Of a stretch of DNA of 6,051 nucleotides, positions 1 through 3,853 are shown piece by piece. The notes beneath the pieces are model-generated. The model saw only the letters and a list, made by a program, of their open reading frames with translations, was not told the DNA's origin and searched no databases. The stretch is from JBAZGG01 sp041653015. GTDB lineage: Bacteria; Bacillota_I; Bacilli_A; RFN20; CAG-826. Location: positions 1-6,051 of the forward strand of contig JBAZGG010000030.1 in assembly GCA_041653015.1 (NCBI GenBank). The letters are read 5' to 3'. How positions within the stretch are numbered: position 1 is the first letter of the stretch; each line of letters starts with the position of its first letter. The position numbers and the translations under genes were made by a program.

Positions 1-309
1 CTCATCATGTATTACTTCGAGGACTCCATGGTCAGTTTCTTGACCTCCAATTATTATTTTTCGCCACTATATTCAATAATCATCGGTCTCGTTCCGAATT
101 GTGCCTCCAGCGTCCTTCTCTCCGATTTATATATCAGCGGTGTGCTCCCATTTGGCGCGCTCGTCTCGGGATTATCCGTGAACGCCGGTCTCGGCACTCT
201 ATATTTATTTAGAAATAAATCATCGATCAAAGATGGCTTGCTCATCCTCGGCCTTCTCATCGCTGCTTCTCTCATCTTGGGCTACGCATTTATCTGGGTC
301 ACCATCTAA
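1..309 (+). CDS. C-terminal part of a putative manganese/ArsP_2-type membrane permease (5' end outside window)
   Basis: The reading frame is open from the first base to a TAA stop at 307-309, so this is the 3' end of a longer gene. The ATG at 7 is probably an internal methionine, not the start. The visible 102 residues are strongly hydrophobic. A P-N-C-A-S-S motif (94-111) is followed by a G-A-L-V-S-G-L-S-x-N-A-G-L-G segment, a short basic loop (R-N-K-S-S-I-K-D), and a final membrane helix rich in Leu, Ile and Ala that ends at the C-terminus. I recognise this order of motifs from the ArsP_2 family, annotated as 'putative manganese transporter', which are integral membrane proteins with about ten helices. 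The transported substrate cannot be read from this fragment, and manganese is only the family label. No terminator is visible in the 37 bp before the next gene. Family assignment is fairly likely; function is uncertain. Confidence 0.72.
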   Translation, partial: LIMYYFEDSMVSFLTSNYYFSPLYSIIIGLVPNCASSVLLSDLYISGVLPFGALVSGLSVNAGLGTLYLFRNKSSIKDGLLILGLLIAASLILGYAFIWVTI

Positions 310-332
310 TCACTTCACCCATCATTTTCATG

Positions 333-338
333 TATAAT
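333..338 (+). promoter_or_regulatory. Candidate -10 element (TATAAT) immediately before the start codon
   Basis: A perfect TATAAT lies 9 bases upstream of the A of the ATG at 347. Transcription normally begins about 6-8 bases after a -10 hexamer, which would place the RNA 5' end at about 344-346, on or next to the start codon. There is no good -35: the sequence at 17-bp spacing is TCACTT, and a TTCACC at 314-319 is too close at 13 bp. The element may be chance, since the region is AT-rich and the gene could also be read from the upstream permease transcript. Confidence 0.45.
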
Positions 339-346
339 AAACACAT

Positions 347-1276
347 ATGGATTCCTTAAAGAGTTTATTCGATAAAAAACAGTATTCTCTCATCATCGAG
401 ATCACCAAAGATTCCATCGATGATGTCTCGATGTTCTATCGACTCTCTTCTCTCGTGGCCCTCGCGAAATATCAAGAAGCCTTAACGCTCATCGAAGATC
501 ATCGCGACATCTATGAGAAGTCATTGTTGGCTCTGATGCGAATCCATTTCGAAATACTCGCTGAATTAAAACTCTTTGATAAAGCCTACGATGAGGTCAA
601 GCACTATCGAGACCTCCCATATGTCTCACAAGAAGTGGAGGAGTATCTATCCGCCCTTCCAACCATCGTGCGCAATGCCGAGAGGCACGTCTCCGCGAAA
701 GCGGATTTAAGTCAAGAAAAGATTGAGAGCATTCTCACTTCATCGAAAGACGACTATGAGATCTTGATGATTTTAGACTATTTAAAGAATCAAAAATTAA
801 CGCCTTATATCAATCTCTTATTAAAATTGATGAGCGGTGGTAAACATCATCCCTATGTCGCGACTTTCGCTCTGCTCCTTCTCGTCGATAACAAGTATGA
901 TAAAAAAGTCACCATTAAAAAACTAGATCAATCCTTTGTTGTCGTCCCTTGCGAATTGATACCTCCATACACCGGTGAAAGATATAATCGCTTCACCCTC
1001 GAAATGGGCAGCATCATCAAAGATCCTTCTTTAGCGTCGTGCGCTATCAACTTGTTCAATGAATACATCATTCTGTCCTATCCTCAAGAAGTATTAAAGG
1101 ATGACAACAAACTTATCTTAGCTACCTTTATGGAAATCGCTCGCGAATATCTCAAAACAGATGAGCACATTCTCGATTCAACATTTGCCAATCTTAAATT
1201 AGATCGGCAAGATGTCATCGATAACGCTAAACAAATCGGTGTGATTCTCGACTCTGTCCCTTCATTGAAGATGTGA
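347..1276 (+). CDS. Helical-repeat protein of unknown function, DUF3196/TPR-like
   Basis: This is a 309-residue soluble protein with no signal peptide or membrane segment. It begins M-D-S-L-K-S-L-F-D-K-K-Q-Y and continues as amphipathic helices. The first 95 or so residues have TPR-like spacing, with pairs such as Y-Q-E-A-L-T-L-I and F-D-K-A-Y-D-E-V in helix-turn-helix units. A charged linker (about 110-128) leads to a second helical region rich in Leu and Lys, with an L-P-Y-V-S-Q-E-V-E-E-Y segment near 90-100. This layout resembles the DUF3196 family, known from Mycoplasma pneumoniae (MPN330) and Bacilli, which has a TPR-like fold and no assigned reaction. The match is from memory of family style. 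The start at 347 is the only sensible one: the next in-frame Met is at 431 and would remove the first helices. No Shine-Dalgarno precedes 347. The stop is TGA. No catalytic motif is visible, so a protein-binding role is only an inference. Confidence 0.8.
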   Translation: MDSLKSLFDKKQYSLIIEITKDSIDDVSMFYRLSSLVALAKYQEALTLIEDHRDIYEKSLLALMRIHFEILAELKLFDKAYDEVKHYRDLPYVSQEVEEYLSALPTIVRNAERHVSAKADLSQEKIESILTSSKDDYEILMILDYLKNQKLTPYINLLLKLMSGGKHHPYVATFALLLLVDNKYDKKVTIKKLDQSFVVVPCELIPPYTGERYNRFTLEMGSIIKDPSLASCAINLFNEYIILSYPQEVLKDDNKLILATFMEIAREYLKTDEHILDSTFANLKLDRQDVIDNAKQIGVILDSVPSLKM

Positions 1277-1353
1277 TTAGGCCGCACTTACGTTGAATAA
1301 TTCACCAAAAATAATCGTTAACTATTCTATTCAAAATATCCTCTATTTTTCAC

Positions 1354-1383
1354 TTGTTGATGAAAGCAAAAGTTTGTTATAAT
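1354..1383 (+). promoter_or_regulatory. Extended -10 sigma-A promoter for the repeat lipoprotein
   Basis: A perfect -10 hexamer TATAAT at 1378-1383 is preceded by TG at 1375-1376 with one base between, giving the extended -10 form TGnTATAAT. A reasonable -35, TTGTTG (1354-1359), lies 18 bp upstream. The expected RNA start is near 1390, leaving a leader of about 25 bases that contains the ribosome binding site. The lipoprotein gene is therefore probably transcribed on its own. Confidence 0.75.
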
Positions 1384-1402
1384 AAAATCGCTTTAAAAGT
1401 AA

Positions 1403-1408
1403 AGGGAG
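1403..1408 (+). promoter_or_regulatory. Ribosome binding site fixing a GTG start
   Basis: AGGGAG lies 7 bases before GTG at 1416. It selects this GTG as the start, and the resulting protein begins with a well-formed lipoprotein signal peptide (V/M-K-K-S-Y-F). No ATG with a better site is present nearby. Confidence 0.75.
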
Positions 1409-1415
1409 AATCGAA

Positions 1416-2387
1416 GTGAAAAAAAGTTATTTTATTTGTTTGTTGTTTGCTGCTATAGCGCTGAGTAGTTGTGGCTCATTTACGGATTCTAATAGTCACT
1501 CATCAAACCCGTCTTCAAGCGACGATAGTGAAAGCACTTCAGATGAAGTCTTATACACTATCACATGGAAAAATTATGATGATGCAATCCTAGAAGTTGA
1601 TGCTGATGTTTCATACGGGGTGACACCATCATACGATGGAGACATCCCGACTAAACCTGAATCAGAAATTTATACATATACTTTCAATGGCTGGTCACCG
1701 AGCGTTATCTCAGTGAGTGATGATGCCACATATGTCGCACAATATGATGAAGTGATCAATACATACACGATCACGTGGAAAAACTATGATGATACAACTC
1801 TAGAAGTTGATAACGATGTTCCACACGGGGCGACACCATCATACGATGGGGACACCCCAACTAAACCAGAGTCAGGAAACTATACATATACTTTTAATGG
1901 TTGGTCACCGAGCGTTATCTCAGTCACTGGTGACGCCACATATGTCGCCCAGTATGATGCGGATACTCGAAAAGTACTGACTTATACCGAATACGATAAT
2001 TACGTTGTCATCACCGGTGTGACTTCAACATCATCAGTTACAGAAATCATAATTCCTAATATCATTAATGATAAACGCGTCACTTCCATCGGCGATTTCG
2101 CTTTCTCGTCTTGCACCGCTCTTGTCACCACAACTATTCCTGATAGTGTTACTTCCATTGGAGGCTTTGTTTTCAGTGGTTGCACCGCCCTTGCCAGCAT
2201 CGTCATCCCTGGTGGCGTCACTTCAATTGATGGATTTATTTTCATGAATTGCAACCATGTAATTATTTATTGCGTCGCTACGAGTAAGCCTGGAGGCTGG
2301 AACGCATTGTGGAACTCCTCTAATCGACCGGTTTATTGGGGTGGCACTTGGCATTACGATAGTGGGACTCCTGTTCCTAATTCTTAA
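1416..2387 (+). CDS. Secreted lipoprotein with two InlB-type B-repeats and BspA-type leucine-rich repeats
   Basis: This 323-residue protein carries a lipoprotein signal peptide: K-K at the start, a hydrophobic core, and the lipobox L-S-S-C with the acylated Cys at residue 19. A Ser/Asp-rich linker (about 20-44) follows, as expected for a surface tether. Two copies of an InlB B-repeat / Listeria-Bacteroides repeat (47-111 and 117-181) each begin Y-T-I-T-W-K-N-Y-D-D and end A-T-Y-V-A-Q-Y-D. A spacer strand region (about 187-220) leads to three 23-residue BspA-type LRR_5 units starting V-T-S-I at 222, 245 and 268. The third unit grades into a C-terminal cap with P-G-G-W-N-A-L-W and P-V-Y-W-G. 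Such proteins sit on the outer face of the membrane. Adhesion or binding of host or environmental ligands is a family-level inference, not visible here. It has its own promoter, and none of its ten Leu codons is CTC, a codon its neighbours use often. Confidence 0.92.
   Translation: MKKSYFICLLFAAIALSSCGSFTDSNSHSSNPSSSDDSESTSDEVLYTITWKNYDDAILEVDADVSYGVTPSYDGDIPTKPESEIYTYTFNGWSPSVISVSDDATYVAQYDEVINTYTITWKNYDDTTLEVDNDVPHGATPSYDGDTPTKPESGNYTYTFNGWSPSVISVTGDATYVAQYDADTRKVLTYTEYDNYVVITGVTSTSSVTEIIIPNIINDKRVTSIGDFAFSSCTALVTTTIPDSVTSIGGFVFSGCTALASIVIPGGVTSIDGFIFMNCNHVIIYCVATSKPGGWNALWNSSNRPVYWGGTWHYDSGTPVPNS
1554..1958 (+). repeat. Tandem B-repeats with 210-bp period, two copies
   Basis: The copies are at 1554-1748 and 1764-1958, separated by a 15-bp linker. 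By hand alignment they differ at about 28 of 195 bases (roughly 86% identical) and 11 of 65 residues. The differences are uneven: the tract encoding W-S-P-S-V-I-S and the tract encoding T-P-S-Y-D-G are almost unchanged. The pattern fits a past in-frame duplication followed by divergence. In-frame tandem repeats of this kind can gain or lose copies by recombination. Confidence 0.93.
2079..2285 (+). repeat. Three 69-bp leucine-rich-repeat units (BspA-type LRR_5)
   Basis: The encoded units start V-T-S-I at residues 222, 245 and 268, exactly 23 residues apart. The first two share V-T-S-I-G-x-F-x-F-S-x-C-T-A-L followed by an I-P strand. The third keeps only the V-T-S-I-D-G-F-I-F start and a Cys, then becomes the C-terminal cap. 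Three units is short for this family, where long arrays are common. Confidence 0.85.
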
Positions 2388-2477
2388 TCGCCGATATCGA
2401 TAGTGGTTAAAACATCTCATTTTTTGTCGATGATATTCAATTTCTGCGAATAATATAGAAGGCTTCAATCGTTTTTC

Positions 2478-2506
2478 TTGTGCTAGAATTAATTCTAGAC
2501 TATACT
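2478..2506 (+). promoter_or_regulatory. Sigma-A promoter of the tig-lon transcript
   Basis: TTGTGC (2478-2483) and TATACT (2501-2506) are separated by an ideal 17 bp, placing the RNA start near 2513 and leaving a leader of about 29 bases. A second possible start signal overlaps it: TGCTAGAAT (2481-2489) is an extended -10 form with no clear -35. Whichever is used, the promoter lies downstream of the lipoprotein gene, so tig-lon is probably controlled independently of it. Part of the promoter coincides with a perfect palindrome. Confidence 0.65.
2483..2498. promoter_or_regulatory. Perfect 16-bp palindrome in the tig promoter spacer, candidate operator
   Basis: CTAGAATTAATTCTAG reads identically on both strands, with no mismatch and no central spacer. 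It begins on the last base of the -35 hexamer and ends two bases before the -10, where a bound dimeric repressor would block RNA polymerase. It does not match the HrcA CIRCE element or the CtsR heptad repeat, the usual heat-shock operators of Bacillota. The regulator is unknown. The palindrome is AT-rich, so chance origin is possible. Confidence 0.45.
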
Positions 2507-2525
2507 TTTACTTGCATTGATTTTT

Positions 2526-2530
2526 AGGAG
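2526..2530 (+). promoter_or_regulatory. Ribosome binding site of tig
   Basis: AGGAG lies 11 bases before the ATG at 2542. The spacing is a little longer than the usual 6-9. It is the only Shine-Dalgarno-like site in the leader and agrees with the conserved trigger-factor N-terminus. Confidence 0.65.
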
Positions 2531-2541
2531 AATCATCATTT

Positions 2542-3816
2542 ATGAAAAAAGAAATTAAAAAATTAGAGAATGGAAAAATTGAAGCGGTCGTCGAACTCGA
2601 TAAGGCGACTTGGAAGAAGACTCAAGAGAAAGCTTTCAACGAACTTCTTAAAAATTTCGAGATGAAGGGATTTAGAAAAGGCAAAGTCCCAGCCGAGATG
2701 GCGAAGAGCAAAATCAATCAAGGAGAAATCTTTAATAAGGCCATTGATCTATCTTTGCAAGGCATGTACGACGAAGTTTTAAAAGATGGAGATGTCCATC
2801 CTTTTGCGAGACCGCAAGTCGACATCAGCAAAGTATCCACCGATGAACTAGAAGTGAAATTCGTCATCGTTGGACGCCCAGAAGTTGAAATCGGGAAATA
2901 TAAAGGATTACACGCGACTAAAGATAAAGTGGAAGTGAAAGACGCCGACATCGAAAAAGAAATCAAAAAATTACAAGAGCAGAATTCGACACTAGTGCTC
3001 GTCGACCGTCTCGCTAAACTAGGCGACACTCTCTCCATCGATTTTGAAGGATTTGTCGCTGGCAAGCCATTTGAAGGCGGCAAAGCGGAGAACTATGAAC
3101 TCGAACTCGGTTCGCATTCTTTTATTCCAGGATTTGAAGAGCAATTAGTCGGCCTCAAAGCCGATGATGCCAAAGATGTCATCGTCAAATTCCCTGAACA
3201 GTACACTCCTGAACTCGCGGGCAAAGAAGCCACATTCAAAGTAAAAGTGCACGAAGTGAAAGAGAAAAAGGTCGCTGAATTAGGCGCTGATCTAATCGCT
3301 GATCTCAACATCCCAGAAGTCAAATCAATCGAAGATTTAAAAGCCTATCAACGAAAGAGCTTAGAAGCGAAAGCCAAAGCCGATGCCGATAGCAAATACT
3401 ATGAAGCGATCGTCAAGCAGGTTCGCGATTCATCAAAGATCGTCATCGCTCCTGAAATTGTTGCCGATGAAGTGAATGCGATGAAGGAGAGCCTCGCTGA
3501 CAGAGTGAAACAACAAGGTCTCACCATCGAATCATATCTCCAGATCACCGGACAGAAGATGGAGGATTTTGAGAAAAAGCTTCAAGAAGACGCTCTCGTC
3601 AACATTCGCTCCGTTCTCGTCTTAGAGAAGATTGCGGAATTAGAGAAGATCGAAGTTCCAGAAGAAGAGATTGAATTTGAAGTTGCGAAGATTGCAGATC
3701 AATATCATATGGAAGTCGAAAAGGTGAAAGAGATCCTCTTTAAAGATAAAGCGCGTTTCATTCAAGAGATTCGTTCCCGTCGACTCTATGATTTCTTAAT
3801 GAAGAATAACGATTAG
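2542..3816 (+). CDS. tig: Trigger factor, ribosome-associated chaperone and peptidyl-prolyl isomerase
   Basis: Trigger factor binds the ribosome near the polypeptide exit and shields nascent chains in the cytoplasm; it also has FKBP-type prolyl isomerase activity. The protein has 424 residues, close to the usual 425-435. The N-terminal ribosome-binding domain (about 1-115) contains the signature G-F-R-K-G-K-V-P at 43-50, at the same positions as in Escherichia coli. An FKBP-type domain spans about 160-243 (G-D-T-L-S-I-D-F-E-G, then F-I-P-G-F-E-E-Q-L-V-G, and a closing A-T-F-K-V-K-V-H-E-V strand). The rest is the long helical C-terminal chaperone region, ending R-S-R-R-L-Y-D-F-L. The start is supported by an upstream AGGAG and by the signature's position. 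lon follows after 37 bp, so the two are likely cotranscribed. Nothing is missing or broken. Confidence 0.98.
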   Translation: MKKEIKKLENGKIEAVVELDKATWKKTQEKAFNELLKNFEMKGFRKGKVPAEMAKSKINQGEIFNKAIDLSLQGMYDEVLKDGDVHPFARPQVDISKVSTDELEVKFVIVGRPEVEIGKYKGLHATKDKVEVKDADIEKEIKKLQEQNSTLVLVDRLAKLGDTLSIDFEGFVAGKPFEGGKAENYELELGSHSFIPGFEEQLVGLKADDAKDVIVKFPEQYTPELAGKEATFKVKVHEVKEKKVAELGADLIADLNIPEVKSIEDLKAYQRKSLEAKAKADADSKYYEAIVKQVRDSSKIVIAPEIVADEVNAMKESLADRVKQQGLTIESYLQITGQKMEDFEKKLQEDALVNIRSVLVLEKIAELEKIEVPEEEIEFEVAKIADQYHMEVEKVKEILFKDKARFIQEIRSRRLYDFLMKNND

Positions 3817-3839
3817 TGATTTTGTGATAGATTAATAAT

Positions 3840-3845
3840 AGGAGG
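3840..3845 (+). promoter_or_regulatory. Strong ribosome binding site of lon
   Basis: AGGAGG, a full Shine-Dalgarno match, ends 8 bases before the ATG at 3854. This is the strongest ribosome binding site in the window and decides the lon start. It lies in the 37-bp gap after tig, which has no evident terminator or good promoter. Confidence 0.9.
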
Positions 3846-3853
3846 CGATATCC

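Noticed and set aside
1084..1287. - strand open frame of 67 codons at the end of the DUF3196-like gene
   Set aside because: It is antisense to the coding frame, with no supporting signals and no recognisable product.
1277..1353. Possible terminator after the DUF3196-like gene: TTGAATA (1293-1299) and TATTCAA (1328-1334) are inverted
   Set aside because: The loop is 28 bases, the stem is short and AT-only apart from one G-C pair, and no T-tract follows.
2388..2460. Possible terminator or hairpin after the lipoprotein gene (CGATATCG at 2392-2399, T-run at 2420-2425, ATATT/AATAT at 2433-2456)
   Set aside because: No stable stem immediately precedes the T-run, and the later inverted repeat is only five A-T pairs with no T-tract. 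The repeated 9-mer CGATAGTGG (2357 and 2398) is short enough to be chance.
2000..2468. - strand open frames over the lipoprotein 3' end and the following gap
   Set aside because: There is no recognisable product or initiation site, and they overlap the LRR-coding region on the other strand.
2461..2541. Heat-shock operators CIRCE or CtsR upstream of tig
   Set aside because: Neither the TTAGCACTC/GAGTGCTAA inverted repeat nor the AGTCAAA-type direct heptads is present. The palindrome there is of a different sequence.
2718..3323. - strand open frames within tig (2718-3083 and 3093-3323)
   Set aside because: Their Ser/Thr-rich products mirror the Lys/Glu/Asp-rich codons of tig. They are antisense shadows of a fully conserved gene.
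3817..3853. Possible separate lon promoter (TGATAGATT at 3825-3833 as an extended -10)
   Set aside because: The hexamer matches only 4 of 6 and the base run at the -35 distance (AATAAC) is no match. Cotranscription with tig is simpler.
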